A stretch of DNA of 15,887 bases from Planctomycetota bacterium (GTDB taxonomy: Bacteria; Planctomycetota; UBA1135; UBA2386), in NCBI GenBank assembly GCA_020425885.1, contig JAGQRA010000692.1, forward strand, positions 1 through 15,887. Reading direction: 5' to 3'. The notes below the pieces were generated by a model that was not told the DNA's origin, did not search any database, and saw only the letters and a program-made list of their open reading frames with translations. Positions 1-8,498 of the stretch are shown here, piece after piece. Both the position numbers and the translations under genes were made by a program. Numbering within the stretch: position 1 is the first letter of the stretch; each line of letters begins with the position of its first letter.

Positions 1-1050
1 CAACGGCGGGCCGGCCTCGATCAGCAACACCGCGGCCAGCAACAGGTGCCGGCGTGAGGACCCGCGGGCGCCATCGCGATCGGCGTCCGACAGTTCGGGT
101 TCGGCCGCGGCCAGGGCCGTGACCTTGGCCCGGACCACCGCGCGATAGGCGGCGAGCACGGGCAGCAACGCGACCATCTCGCGGTCACCGCTCGCTGCGA
201 CGTAGGCATCGACGTAGACCCTGGCCAACCGCGCCGCGGCCCGGTAGCGCAGGTCCATGACCAGGAAGGCGTTCTCGGTGGCGACGTCGCCGCAACGGAA
301 CGACGGCTCGAACTCGATGCAGTCGTAGACGACCGGCGGCTTCGTCAGGCAGACGTTGCGGGCGTGCAGATCGCCGTGACCATCGACGATGTGTGCCGCG
401 GACCGGCGCTCTAACGTGGGCAACAGCGCGGCGAAAGCGGCGGCACTGCGGCGCGCCAGAGCGGCGAGCAGCGGCGCGGGCAGACCATGCCCCGGGATCC
501 GCGACAGCTCGGTGAAATTGGCGGCGGCATACTCCGCCAATCGCCGCGGTGATCCGGCCGCGATCACCTCCGGGCCGCGTTCGGCCCCGGCGTGGAACGT
601 CGCGACCAGGCGCGCCAACGCCTCGATCTCGGCCGGCGTCACGCGCTGCTCGGCGAGCAGGACGTCGAGCATGCGCCCGGCCGGGAGCCTCTGCATGACG
701 ACCGCGACGTCGAGATCGGCGGCGCCTACGTCATCGCCGAGCTCGGCGAAGCGGAGCCCTTCCGCGTGCCGCCGCAACGCCGCGGTCCCGAGGTAGACCG
801 TCGGACACAACCGCCGATTCAACCGGACCTCGTCGCGACAGGCCGCGCGGCGACGATCCAGGCCGGTGAAATCGACGAACGGCAGCCGCCGCGCCTTCTT
901 CAGCTTGTAGACGCGGTCACCGACGAGGCAGACGACCGAGAGGTGGGTCTGCACGATCTCGACCTTCGGCGCCGCGGCCGCGGCGCCCGGGTAGCAGCGC
1001 GCGTCCGCCAGTTCCTCGAGCAGCTGCAGAACGGCCACGACCACGAGCAT
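1..1050 (-). CDS. COG2187-type phosphotransferase-like protein, probably bifunctional with a P-loop domain; 3' end off the left edge
   Basis: Reading the minus strand from ATG at 1050 gives 350 uninterrupted codons that run off the window. Near residues 27-85 are the stretches QTHLSVVCLVGDRVYKLKK, FVDFTGLDRRRAACRDEVRL and NRRLCPTVYLG, which match the start of the COG2187 (aminoglycoside phosphotransferase-like) family. The catalytic-loop equivalent VDGHGDLHARNVCL lies at about 222-235 and is followed by VVYDCIEF (240-247), whose Asp243 is the likely metal ligand. In this family the kinase-like domain is usually followed by a COG0645 P-loop ATPase. The visible part ends at ...LLIEAGPPL, just where the linker to that domain would come, so a bifunctional protein is likely but unseen. 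The gene starts 26 bp after the stop of the toroid-protein gene on the same strand, suggesting co-transcription. The natural substrate is not known. Confidence in the family is high; function is open. Confidence 0.85.
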   Translation of the reverse strand, partial: MLVVVAVLQLLEELADARCYPGAAAAAPKVEIVQTHLSVVCLVGDRVYKLKKARRLPFVDFTGLDRRRAACRDEVRLNRRLCPTVYLGTAALRRHAEGLRFAELGDDVGAADLDVAVVMQRLPAGRMLDVLLAEQRVTPAEIEALARLVATFHAGAERGPEVIAAGSPRRLAEYAAANFTELSRIPGHGLPAPLLAALARRSAAAFAALLPTLERRSAAHIVDGHGDLHARNVCLTKPPVVYDCIEFEPSFRCGDVATENAFLVMDLRYRAAARLARVYVDAYVAASGDREMVALLPVLAAYRAVVRAKVTALAAAEPELSDADRDGARGSSRRHLLLAAVLLIEAGPPL

Positions 1051-1076
1051 AGGGCCCGAGCCGGGACCGCGACACT

Positions 1077-2441
1077 TCAGCGGACCAGACGTTCCATCCG
1101 GCTGCGCACCTCGAGCGCCAGGGCATACATCGCGGTGGCGTAGACGCGGCCGCCGTCGCAGTCCCAGACGCCGACCGGATCCCACGAACCGGCGAACCGG
1201 CCGTCGCTGCGCTGGGCCCGGATCACGTCGCCGAGCCCCTTGCTCCATTCCTGCCAGTGGCGCCCGCCCATCTGGCACATCGCCTGGGTGCCGTACCACC
1301 AGTAGTAGGGATCGATCGCGCCGGCTTCCCACTTCGGCCGCTTCGCCATCAGCAGGTCGGCCGATGCCTTCATGATCACCTCGTCCTCGGGATCCTGGCC
1401 GAGCACGAAGCGGGCGCACAGCGCGGCGGCCGTCATCGCCTCGCCCTTCTCGGGCGGGAATCGCCGTACGTGATCCCCCGGCATGCGCGAGCTCTTCTCG
1501 CCACGCTTGGTGTAGCCGGCCCGGCCGGTCTGGTCGGTGACCTGGTCGTACCACGAGGCCATGAGCTTGTTGGCGTTGGCGTTGACGTCGAGACCGAATT
1601 GCCTGGCCGACTGATAGGCCATGCAGGCCCAGGTCGTCACCGACGTGTCGTTGTCGTTGTCGCGCGGTTGGTAGCGCCAGACGCCGTACGGGTTGCGGTG
1701 CGACTCGAGGTAGTTGATGGCCTTCTGCACCGTCGGCCGCAGGATCTTGTACTTCGACAGACCGTAGGCCTCGGACAGCGCGAACGTCGCGATCGCATGA
1801 CCGTAGATGAAGTCGTGCGATGCATTGGTGCCGACCAGGCCGTTGTCGCCCTGCTGTTCGCGCAGCCAGCCGACCGCGCGCTTGAGCGCGTCGCGGTGAG
1901 GGCCGCCGCGCAAGGTGCTGCCGCCACCGAGCAACGCGAGGACGGACAGCCCGGTGACGCCGACGTCATTGGTCGCGCGCCCGACGCCATCGGTCATCTC
2001 GCCGTCGACGTCGTGCTTCATGAACTGATCCGAGTCCCACTTGCCGCCTTCGTCCTGATGCCGGGCGAGCCAGGCGAGCGCCAGTTCGACCGCGCTCTTC
2101 GCCGTGACGCCACCACCGGCCCCCCCGCCGAGGCCGATCGCCGAGTTCCAGCCTTCTCCGAGGCCGCCTTCGACCTTCTCGACCTCTTCGACCTCGACCA
2201 CTTCGACCTCCGAGACCTCGGCAGGCTTCTGCTCGAGATCGCTCAGTCGCACCTTGCCGAGCAAGCCCAGGGTGGCGGCGTCGAACTTGTAGAGCACGCC
2301 GTCTTGCAGGACGAAGACGAAGTCTCCGGCGGCGGCCACCTGCCCCGATCCGGCGCCAGGGATCTGGCCCCCCGGATTCTGGGCCGGTGTGGCGATGGCC
2401 AGGACGGTGAGGAAGAACAGGGTCACGCAGCGACGGATCAA
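1077..2441 (-). CDS. secreted alpha/alpha-toroid (prenyltransferase/squalene-oxidase-repeat) protein
   Basis: 454 residues. The start is TTG at 2441, chosen because a GAGG lies about seven bases upstream and the first 20 residues form a good signal peptide (MIRRCVTLFFLTVLAIATPA). Residues 36-66 (FVFVLQDGVLYKFDAATLGL within them) look like a single beta-propeller-blade segment. Residues 75-91 are a Glu/Val-rich low-complexity run. From about 115 to 445 there are repeats of the terpenoid-cyclase/prenyltransferase toroid type: ALAWLARHQDEGGKW, VGWLREQQGDNGLVG, AINYLESHRNPYGVWRY, TTWACMAYQSARQFGLDV. The cyclase motif DXDDTA appears only as DNDNDTS (261-267), with Asn at the position of the central catalytic Asp, so squalene-hopene cyclase activity is unlikely. 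Secreted paralogues of this kind are common in planctomycetes and have no settled role. The gene lies 84 bp after yjbQ and 26 bp before the phosphotransferase-like gene. Confidence 0.85.
   Translation of the reverse strand: MIRRCVTLFFLTVLAIATPAQNPGGQIPGAGSGQVAAAGDFVFVLQDGVLYKFDAATLGLLGKVRLSDLEQKPAEVSEVEVVEVEEVEKVEGGLGEGWNSAIGLGGGAGGGVTAKSAVELALAWLARHQDEGGKWDSDQFMKHDVDGEMTDGVGRATNDVGVTGLSVLALLGGGSTLRGGPHRDALKRAVGWLREQQGDNGLVGTNASHDFIYGHAIATFALSEAYGLSKYKILRPTVQKAINYLESHRNPYGVWRYQPRDNDNDTSVTTWACMAYQSARQFGLDVNANANKLMASWYDQVTDQTGRAGYTKRGEKSSRMPGDHVRRFPPEKGEAMTAAALCARFVLGQDPEDEVIMKASADLLMAKRPKWEAGAIDPYYWWYGTQAMCQMGGRHWQEWSKGLGDVIRAQRSDGRFAGSWDPVGVWDCDGGRVYATAMYALALEVRSRMERLVR
2169..2220. repeat. 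short degenerate tandem repeat inside the toroid-protein gene
   Basis: The plus strand shows repeated TTCGACCTC/TCGACCTC units in close succession. Read on the coding (minus) strand they produce the Glu/Val-rich run EVSEVEVVEVEEVEKVEG at residues 75-92. It separates the N-terminal blade-like segment from the toroid repeats and is probably a flexible, length-variable linker. Confidence 0.7.
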
Positions 2442-2525
2442 GGCACACCTCGTTCGAGAGAGAATGGTGGACGGAACAGCAACGATTCCGACCCGGGGCG
2501 GTTCAGCAGGCTATCGACTTTCTGG

Positions 2526-2936
2526 TCAGGCACCGAGAACCTGGATCACGACCCGCCGCCGGGCCCCGTGGCGGCGGTGTTCCCAAAGGTAGATCCCCTG
2601 CCACGTGCCCAGAGCCAGCCGACCGTCGATGACGGGAATCGACAGGTGGGTCGGCGTCAGGGCACACCGCACGTGGGCCGGCATGTCATCGGGCCCTTCC
2701 GCGGTGTGGGTCCAGAGCGGATCGCCCTCCGGAACGAGCCTGCGCAGAAACGCCTCGAGATCGCGACAAACCGCAGGGTCGGCATTCTCCTGGATGACTA
2801 GGCTGGCCGAGGTGTGCTGCACGAACAGCGTGCAGAGTCCCTCGCTGACCTCGGCATCCACGACTACGCGTTCGACCTCGCGGGTGAAGTCGGTGAGTCC
2901 GGGGCCCCGGGTCGCGAATTGCAGGATCGTCGCCAT
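2526..2936 (-). CDS. yjbQ: YjbQ / UPF0047 family protein
   Basis: 136 residues, a typical full length for the family, with ATG at 2936. The UPF0047 hallmarks are present: FVQHTSASLVIQENADP (38-54), the HTAEGPDDMPAHV segment (77-89), and the signature SIPVIDGRLALGTWQGIYLW (99-118) followed by EH. Family members are small trimeric cytosolic proteins. E. coli YjbQ has been reported to have weak thiamine-phosphate-synthase activity, but the physiological role is uncertain. The conserved His41, His77 and the Glu119-His120 pair are the expected metal or active-site residues. It is the first gene of a probable minus-strand unit with the toroid protein and the phosphotransferase-like gene, and it diverges from the cupin/DUF2911 gene. 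No sign of damage. Confidence 0.95.
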   Translation of the reverse strand: MATILQFATRGPGLTDFTREVERVVVDAEVSEGLCTLFVQHTSASLVIQENADPAVCRDLEAFLRRLVPEGDPLWTHTAEGPDDMPAHVRCALTPTHLSIPVIDGRLALGTWQGIYLWEHRRHGARRRVVIQVLGA

Positions 2937-3030
2937 TGCGCCACGCTACCGCGACGTCGCCGGCCAGCCGACCGCGGAGTGTTGCCCGATCGACTTCGGC
3001 GCCCGCATCGACCGCCGTATGGTCGCCGCC

Positions 3031-4512
3031 ATGCGCCGCCCTCCTCGCCTCGCTCTCTGCTGCCTGCTTGCCCTGCCGACCTTCTGCCCGAGTCAGGCAA
3101 CCCCGCCACCCGCGGTCGAATGGCTGCCCGCGGCCGAGCTCGGACCGCGCCTTGCCGCGAGCACGCCGTGGCTGTCGCTCGTCGATCGCGCGACGATGAC
3201 TGTCGGCCGCTACCGCCTCGCCGCCGGCGCGACCGATGGCCAGACCCCGCACGACCGCGACGAGGTCTACTACGTCCTCGGCGGCAAGGCGCAGTTCACC
3301 GTCGGCGACGAGACGCGCGCGGTCGGCGCCGGCGACATGGTGTTCGTCATGGCCGCCGCCGAGCATCGCTTCCACGACATCGAGGCCGACCTCGATCTGC
3401 TGGTCTTCTTCAGCACGGTGACGCCGGCCAGCGGCGGCATGGCCGCGGGGCCGAAGCCTTTGCGGCAGACGCCGTACGACGAGACCAGCGCCCGTGGCGC
3501 GGCGCGCATCTTCTACTGGTACGGTCCCGACTCGGCCGGCCAGCTCGTGCTCGACCACGGCCGACCGCGGTGGAATGTCGGCTACGAGAAGTTCCTGACG
3601 GCGCCATCCGGACGCCGGTGGCGCTTCGGCGAGAACTTCTGGACTACGCTCGATACCAACATCCCGCTCACGCTCGGCGGCGTCGAGGTCGCGGCCGGCC
3701 AGTACTACTGCGTGCTGCAGAACACCGCGCAGAAGGGTCTCGAGCTGCTGCTGCTCGACCCCGCAACGGTGCGCGCCCGCCACCTCGATGCCTATGAAGC
3801 CCAGAAGACCACGGGCGGACTGGGGGTGCCGCTGCGGCGGCAGCGAGCGCCGTTCGCGGCCGGCCGGCTAGCCGTCACCATGACCGTCGACCGGTCCCGC
3901 GACGATCACGGTCAGCTCGACATCCACTTCGGCCCCCACCTCCTCAGCGCCGACCTCGTCATGCATCCGGCGCTCGACAACGCGGCCGCCAGCGAAGCGC
4001 CTACCGCCGCAGAAGCGGCGGTTCTGCCGGCCGCCGCGGCAGCGACGGCGATGCCGGCGGCGGCCGCCGCCGACGTGGCCAGCATCGACGCCATCATCGC
4101 GGCACTCTACGCCACGATCTCCGGACCGGCCGGACAGCAGCGGAACTGGGACCGCCTGCGCAGCCTGTTTCACCAAGACGCCCGATTGATGCCGATCGTC
4201 AAGACCGGGGCCGGCATGCACACGGTGGTGATGACGGTCGACGATTACATCGCCCGCTCGGGTCCGTTCCTCGAGCAGAGCGGCTTCTTCGAGCACGAGA
4301 TCGCGCGCCGGACCGACGCGTTCGGCGACTTCGCCCAGGTGTTCTCGACCTACGAGGGTCGCCGCGCCGAGGGCGACGCCGAGCCGTTCCTGCGCGGCAT
4401 CAACTCGCTGCAGCTCGTGCACGAGAACGACCGCTGGTACGTGCTACAGATCGTGTGGCAGCAGGAACGCGACGCCGGCCCGATCCCGGCGCGGTATCTG
4501 CCGGGCAAGTGA
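3031..4512 (+). CDS. secreted cupin - DUF2911 - NTF2-like fusion protein
   Basis: 493 residues from ATG 3031. The frame is open further upstream, but 3031 gives a clean signal peptide (MRRPPRLALCCLLALPTF). ATG 3019, four codons earlier, is the alternative; neither has a clear Shine-Dalgarno sequence. Cupin domain, about 35-130: PHDRDEVYYVLGGKAQF holds His74 and Glu78, and GDMVFVMAAAEHRF holds His112. The usual second His of the first cupin motif is Arg76, so metal binding may be altered. DUF2911 domain, about 155-311: typical segments are WRFGENFWTTLDTNIPLTL and VEVAAGQYYCVLQ. A run very rich in Ala (317-350) links to a C-terminal SnoaL/DUF4440-like (NTF2-fold) domain, about 351-493, with IDAIIAALYATI, RLRSLFHQDARLMPI and NDRWYVLQIVWQQE. 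The function is unknown; the parts suggest small-molecule binding or enzymatic action outside the cytoplasm. The gene diverges from yjbQ and is followed 83 bp later by the SGNH hydrolase. Confidence 0.85.
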   Translation: MRRPPRLALCCLLALPTFCPSQATPPPAVEWLPAAELGPRLAASTPWLSLVDRATMTVGRYRLAAGATDGQTPHDRDEVYYVLGGKAQFTVGDETRAVGAGDMVFVMAAAEHRFHDIEADLDLLVFFSTVTPASGGMAAGPKPLRQTPYDETSARGAARIFYWYGPDSAGQLVLDHGRPRWNVGYEKFLTAPSGRRWRFGENFWTTLDTNIPLTLGGVEVAAGQYYCVLQNTAQKGLELLLLDPATVRARHLDAYEAQKTTGGLGVPLRRQRAPFAAGRLAVTMTVDRSRDDHGQLDIHFGPHLLSADLVMHPALDNAAASEAPTAAEAAVLPAAAAATAMPAAAAADVASIDAIIAALYATISGPAGQQRNWDRLRSLFHQDARLMPIVKTGAGMHTVVMTVDDYIARSGPFLEQSGFFEHEIARRTDAFGDFAQVFSTYEGRRAEGDAEPFLRGINSLQLVHENDRWYVLQIVWQQERDAGPIPARYLPGK

Positions 4513-4595
4513 CGGCGTCGCATTCGAGATCGGCAAAGGCGTGCCGAATCGCGAGCTGACAACCGTGCCGGGCTCGGCATAGACTCGGCCGCCGC

Positions 4596-5642
4596 GTGGT
4601 CACGACTCCCAGAAAGCGACGATGGCGACGGCGCCTGTTCGGCGCCGCCTTCGGCCTCGTCTTCGGGCTGATACTGGCGGAGGGCACGCTGCGCCTGCTC
4701 GGCTACTCCCCCGCCCACGTCAACCCGTTGCGGGCGTTCCATTGCGCCGACCCCGTGCTCGTCTACCGCGGCCGACCCGATGTCGTCGGGCGCTTCCGTC
4801 GCCCGCAGTTCGACGTCGAGGTGCGCCACGATCACCGCGGCTTCCGCATGCCCGAAGCGGTGCGCGACCGCAATGAGGTCGCGGGCACGATCCACTGCTT
4901 CGGCGACTCGTTCACCTGGGGCTGGGGCGTCGAGACCGGCGAGGTCTTCACCGACGTGCTGCGTCGGGCACTGCCCGATCAGGCGGTGCGCAACTACGGC
5001 ATCAACGGCAGCGGCACCGCCCTGCACCTGCGGCTGCTCGAGACCGAGGTCCGACGCGACGTCAGACCCGGCGACCGCGTGCTGCTGATGCTGTTCTACA
5101 ACGACTACTTCGACAACACCGTGACGACGCGTCTGCACGGCCGCATCGAAGGCGACCGCGTGATCGAGGTCGTGCCCGCGGGCGAGTTCGATTCGTCGCT
5201 CGGCCAGTGGCTCAAGGAACACTGCTACCTCGCCAACTTCGCCGCCCATGTCTTCGACATGCAGAAGGCCAGTCGCATGGCGGCCGAACAGCGCGCCTCG
5301 ACCGACCCGCGCGGCGACGGGCCGTCGCCGACCCAGACCCGCATCATGCGCCACTTCCTCGCGCGCTTCCGTGATGTCTGCCAAGAGCTCGGGGCCGAGT
5401 TCGCGCTCGTCTGGGTGCCCGATTCGCGCGACGTCGACGCGCGCGCGCACGGCCGGCCGAGCGTGTTCTTCGACGCGGTGACCGACCTGGCCAAGGGCCT
5501 CGACGTCGAGTTGATCGACCCGACCGATGCGCTGGTCGCGGCGGCGCAGGGCGGCGCCGTCACCTACTTCGACGGCGACGAACACTGGACGCCGGCCGGA
5601 CACGCGACGGTCGCCGAGGTCCTGGCGCAACGACTGCGCTGA
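4596..5642 (+). CDS. membrane-anchored SGNH/GDSL hydrolase-family protein
   Basis: 348 residues from a GTG start at 4596. A basic N-terminus (RKRRWRRR) is followed by a hydrophobic helix at about 14-30 (FGAAFGLVFGLILAEG), so it is probably a signal anchor with the enzyme domain outside. SGNH blocks are visible: CFGDSFTWGWGV with nucleophile Ser105 in the GDS motif, GINGSGT (block II Gly, about 135-141), FYNDYFDN with Asn169 (block III), and DEHWTPAGH with Asp328 and His330 (block V). The D-x-H-W form of block V recalls the AlgX/AlgJ-like and DltD-like branches more than classical lipases. The family hydrolyses or transfers acyl esters, often acetyl groups on polysaccharides; the substrate here is not known. 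It meets the kinase gene tail-to-tail across 65 bp. Its 3' end is duplicated at 13168-13209. Confidence 0.85.
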   Translation: MVTTPRKRRWRRRLFGAAFGLVFGLILAEGTLRLLGYSPAHVNPLRAFHCADPVLVYRGRPDVVGRFRRPQFDVEVRHDHRGFRMPEAVRDRNEVAGTIHCFGDSFTWGWGVETGEVFTDVLRRALPDQAVRNYGINGSGTALHLRLLETEVRRDVRPGDRVLLMLFYNDYFDNTVTTRLHGRIEGDRVIEVVPAGEFDSSLGQWLKEHCYLANFAAHVFDMQKASRMAAEQRASTDPRGDGPSPTQTRIMRHFLARFRDVCQELGAEFALVWVPDSRDVDARAHGRPSVFFDAVTDLAKGLDVELIDPTDALVAAAQGGAVTYFDGDEHWTPAGHATVAEVLAQRLR

Positions 5643-5707
5643 GCAGCGGAGCCTGCCATGCTGGCCCGTGCCAAAGCGTTGTTCTCGAGCCAGGCACCCG
5701 GTCGACG

Positions 5708-8275
5708 TCACCTCGGCACGGCCCGCGCGGCCTCCAGCCTGACCTGCCAGGCCGCGGCCTCGTTCGCGTTCCCGGTCGCTGCGTAGAAGTCCACGAGTCG
5801 GGCGAGGGCCTCCGGGATACGTGTCCGTCCACCCGGCGGAATGGACGCCTCGCGTGCCTTCATGCCGCGGTAACCGGCCAGGAGTTCGCGCTCGGCCTCG
5901 TCGAACTCCTGCTGGCGCATGAGGACCTCGCCGAGCATCGACCGGGCATAGAACGTCCGCCAGTTGCCGGCCTGCTTCTCATCGCTCTCGCGAATGGCCA
6001 GGCACTCTCGCAACCTCGCCTCCGCCCCGGCCACATCACCGCTGGCGTTGAGCGTGAACGCCAGCGTGCTCAGGCAATCGGCGGTGAAGGCCGTCCGCTC
6101 GAGCCCGAGGCGCCGCAGCATGGCCAACGAATCGACATAGAGCCGCTGCGCTGCCGCGAACTTCTCCTGGAGCAGGCAGACATAGGCCAGGTCGTCCTGA
6201 CAGCCCGCCACCTTCCTGTGGTCGCCCGGCCACAGTCGCCGGACCATCGCCAGCGCGTCGCGTGCGATCGGTTCGGCTTCGGCCGCTCTGCCGCGGATGA
6301 TGAGGAGCGAGCTCAGTGAGCTCAGACATCCCGCCAGCAGCGGGTGATCTCCCGGAGTCCGCAGCATCGCCTCCGCTCTTCGTGTGAGCCGTTCGGCCTC
6401 GTCGAGCTCTTCGTGTTCGCCGAGATTCCGAAGTGCCCCGGCCAGTGACAGCAGCACCTTCGCGACCTCGGGATGGCTGTCGCCGTACAGGCGCTCGTTC
6501 ATCGCCAACGCCTCGCGCAGCACCGGCTCGGCCGCCTCATGGTTGCGCATGCGCAACAGGATGGTCCCCAGGCTCCGGAGGCAGACGGCGAGATCCGGGC
6601 GGTCGGCGCCAGACAGGCGCCGCATCATCGCCAGCGCACCGCCGCAGAACCGCTCGGCCTCGGCGAACCTGCCGGTCGCGGCCGACAGCCGCGCCAGGTC
6701 GTGCAACGCCCGGGTCTTCGCAGCGTGGTCCCCGGCATGGGTCGCGCGCGCCTTGGTGTCGGCGCGCACCAACATCTCCGCGGCGGCATCGTGAGACGCC
6801 AGCTCCCGATAGGCGTTGCCGATCGTGCTGCACAGCCGCAGCTCGGCCTCCAGGTTGCCCTCGAGGTCACCGTCCTTGATGCGCTGCGCCGCCGCATCCA
6901 TCAGCTCGACGAGCATCGTCGTGTCCCGCCCCAGGGCGACGCTGGGCCCGACCCCCTCGAGCGTCTGGCTCATGAAATCGGCGATGTGGTCCGCCTGTTC
7001 GCGCTGCGACTCGGCCTCGCGCCACAGCCACAGCGACGCCAGCAGGCCGATGGCGATGAACACCGTCAGCGTGCTGCCGACGATCGCCGTGCGCCGGAGG
7101 CCTGCCACCCGCACCTTCGCCTCCGCGGCCTCGATCCGCGCGTCGTGCCCGCGCCTCTCGGTCGCGGCGAGGTACTCGCGAATACCGGCGGCGACCTGCT
7201 CCGCGGACTGCGGCCGGGCGGCGGGAGCCGGCATCAGACATGCCTGCACCAGTTCGATGAGCTCCGGCTCCGCGCCGCACGCCGCGAGTCGCGCCTGCGC
7301 GTCGTCGAGCTTGCACAGCGCCGCCATGCCGATCATCTCGTTCCGATCACCGACGTACGGCGGCTTGCCGGTCAGGATCTCACAGAGGATGGCGCCGAGC
7401 GCGAACACGTCGCTGCGTTCGTCCATCGCCTCGACGTCACCGCGCGCCTGCTCGGGCGGCATGTAGCCGGGCGTTCCCATCACCGAACCCATGACGGACT
7501 GGGTGCCGTGCCCGCTCGAGCGCGACGTCTCGATGACGCTCAGATCGGCCTGGCGGGCCACCGACCGCTGCTCGTCGGCGACGCCGCCCTGGTGCAGCAC
7601 CTTGCCCATGCCCCAGTCGACGACCTGCACCTCGCCGAAGCTGCCGATCATGACGTTGGCCGGCTTGAGGTCGCGGTGCACGACGCCACGCGCATGGGCA
7701 TACGCCATCGTCTGGCAGACCTGCTCGAAGATCGACACGAAGGCGTGGCGGTCGACCGCCGCCGAGGTGCGGTCGCCGAGCTTCTTCGCCAGCGTGACGC
7801 CCTTGACCAGCTTCATGGCGAAGAACGGCTTGCCGTCGACGATGCCGAGGTCGTAGACCGGCACGATGCCGGGGTGCTGCAGCTGGCCGCCGATCTGCGC
7901 CTCCTCGACGAACCGATGCACGATCGATGGATCGCCGCGGTAGCGCTCGTGCAGGAACTTCATCGCCACGTCGCGGCCGAGGTCCTGGTCGTGGGCCCGG
8001 TGCACGGCGCCGACGCCGCCATGGCCGAGTTCGCCCTGCACGACGTACTTGCCGGCTTCGATCCGCCGGTCCGGCCCGAGCGGCCGCAGCATCGGCGTGT
8101 CACCGGCACCGCCGGGCTCGCGCAGCGTGATGCTGGGCTGGGCGCCCGTCAGGTCGGCGATCTGCGCGAGCACGCTGAGCGCGGGAATGGAGGCGGAGCC
8201 GTAGGCGAGGGCGAGTCCCTTGTCGACCTCGTCGGGGATCGGGTCGGGCGCGGCGAAGTTGTCGGGGTCAGTCAT
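5708..8275 (-). CDS. receptor-like Ser/Thr protein kinase with one membrane helix and a C-terminal TPR domain
   Basis: 855 residues from ATG 8275 ([16 protein letters not shown]...). The frame is open for 100 more codons, but that stretch has no domain character. ATG 8329, also in frame, lies inside a conserved leader element and is a possible alternative start. The Hanks-type kinase domain, about 75-350, has the Gly loop [14 protein letters not shown] (81-94), VAMKF with Lys106, [10 protein letters not shown] (Asp202), DWGMGK (Asp220; DWG for DFG) and [13 protein letters not shown] (267-279). Between DWG and GTPGY is a Ser/Gln-rich insertion, which I recall as usual in planctomycete kinases. 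A membrane helix spans about 396-418 ([17 protein letters not shown]). The remainder, about 440-850, is a series of TPR units of the kinesin-light-chain type (for example [20 protein letters not shown]) and should lie outside the cytoplasm as a protein-binding domain. The sigma-factor gene nearby is a possible signalling partner. Confidence 0.93.
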   Translation of the reverse strand: MTDPDNFAAPDPIPDEVDKGLALAYGSASIPALSVLAQIADLTGAQPSITLREPGGAGDTPMLRPLGPDRRIEAGKYVVQGELGHGGVGAVHRAHDQDLGRDVAMKFLHERYRGDPSIVHRFVEEAQIGGQLQHPGIVPVYDLGIVDGKPFFAMKLVKGVTLAKKLGDRTSAAVDRHAFVSIFEQVCQTMAYAHARGVVHRDLKPANVMIGSFGEVQVVDWGMGKVLHQGGVADEQRSVARQADLSVIETSRSSGHGTQSVMGSVMGTPGYMPPEQARGDVEAMDERSDVFALGAILCEILTGKPPYVGDRNEMIGMAALCKLDDAQARLAACGAEPELIELVQACLMPAPAARPQSAEQVAAGIREYLAATERRGHDARIEAAEAKVRVAGLRRTAIVGSTLTVFIAIGLLASLWLWREAESQREQADHIADFMSQTLEGVGPSVALGRDTTMLVELMDAAAQRIKDGDLEGNLEAELRLCSTIGNAYRELASHDAAAEMLVRADTKARATHAGDHAAKTRALHDLARLSAATGRFAEAERFCGGALAMMRRLSGADRPDLAVCLRSLGTILLRMRNHEAAEPVLREALAMNERLYGDSHPEVAKVLLSLAGALRNLGEHEELDEAERLTRRAEAMLRTPGDHPLLAGCLSSLSSLLIIRGRAAEAEPIARDALAMVRRLWPGDHRKVAGCQDDLAYVCLLQEKFAAAQRLYVDSLAMLRRLGLERTAFTADCLSTLAFTLNASGDVAGAEARLRECLAIRESDEKQAGNWRTFYARSMLGEVLMRQQEFDEAERELLAGYRGMKAREASIPPGGRTRIPEALARLVDFYAATGNANEAAAWQVRLEAARAVPR

Positions 8276-8301
8276 CGGGACCGTGGGACCACGGGTGTAC
8301 G

Positions 8302-8332
8302 GCAACTTCTCGCAGCCACCGACTCTCATCAG
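8302..8332 (-). promoter_or_regulatory. conserved leader element, copy 3 (before the kinase)
   Basis: Read on the minus strand this starts CTGATGAGAGTCG, passes GGCTGCG and ends GAAGTTGCC. It aligns without gaps to the plus-strand copy at 11118-11147 and, more loosely, to 8391-8418. It lies 26 bp upstream of the kinase ATG at 8275 and points towards it. The ATG inside it (8329) is in frame with the kinase, so it may also encode a short N-terminal extension. Its nature (promoter, operator, RNA element or leader peptide) cannot be decided from three copies. Confidence 0.5.
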
Positions 8333-8390
8333 GCAATTACCGAAAGTCGAGGACCGCGCGACACCGGATCGACAATTCCCGCATTCCGGT

Positions 8391-8418
8391 GATGAGCACC
8401 GACCGGCAGGTGAAGTCC
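8391..8418 (+). promoter_or_regulatory. conserved leader element, copy 1 (before the tandem-SUMF1 gene)
   Basis: The sequence runs GATGAGCACCGACC, then GGCAGGTGAAGTCC, and shares 24 of 28 positions with copy 2 at 11120-11147. It ends 80 bp upstream of ATG 8499 and points towards that gene. The internal ATG (8392) opens a 36-codon frame whose TGA (8500-8502) overlaps the ATG of the next gene as ATGA, a layout that would allow translational coupling. Confidence 0.55.
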
Positions 8419-8498
8419 GCGTGTCCGACGCATGCGCCGTCCGGCTTCGCGCCGCGGAGTCGCGGTCGCCGCCAACCCCCTTCACAGGAATGCACACC

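Noticed and set aside
1077..2441. Calling the toroid protein a squalene-hopene cyclase.
   Set aside because: It is secreted, short for that enzyme, and lacks the intact DXDDTA motif.
1257..2801. A 514-codon plus-strand open frame across the toroid and yjbQ genes.
   Set aside because: It is antisense to two recognised genes and their spacer and has no domain signal.
2605..3030. A 142-codon N-terminal extension of the cupin/DUF2911 protein.
   Set aside because: It runs antisense through yjbQ and would bury the signal peptide that begins at 3031.
4350..5711. A 453-codon minus-strand open frame opposite the SGNH hydrolase gene.
   Set aside because: The plus strand carries all SGNH blocks; the minus frame reads as His/Arg/Val-rich shadow text.
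7482..7616. The long activation-segment insertion of the kinase as a novelty.
   Set aside because: To my knowledge such Ser/Gln-rich insertions before GTPxYMxPEQ are frequent in planctomycete kinases.
6473..8392. A 639-codon plus-strand open frame opposite the kinase gene.
   Set aside because: Antisense shadow of the kinase/TPR coding sequence; low-complexity composition and no motif.
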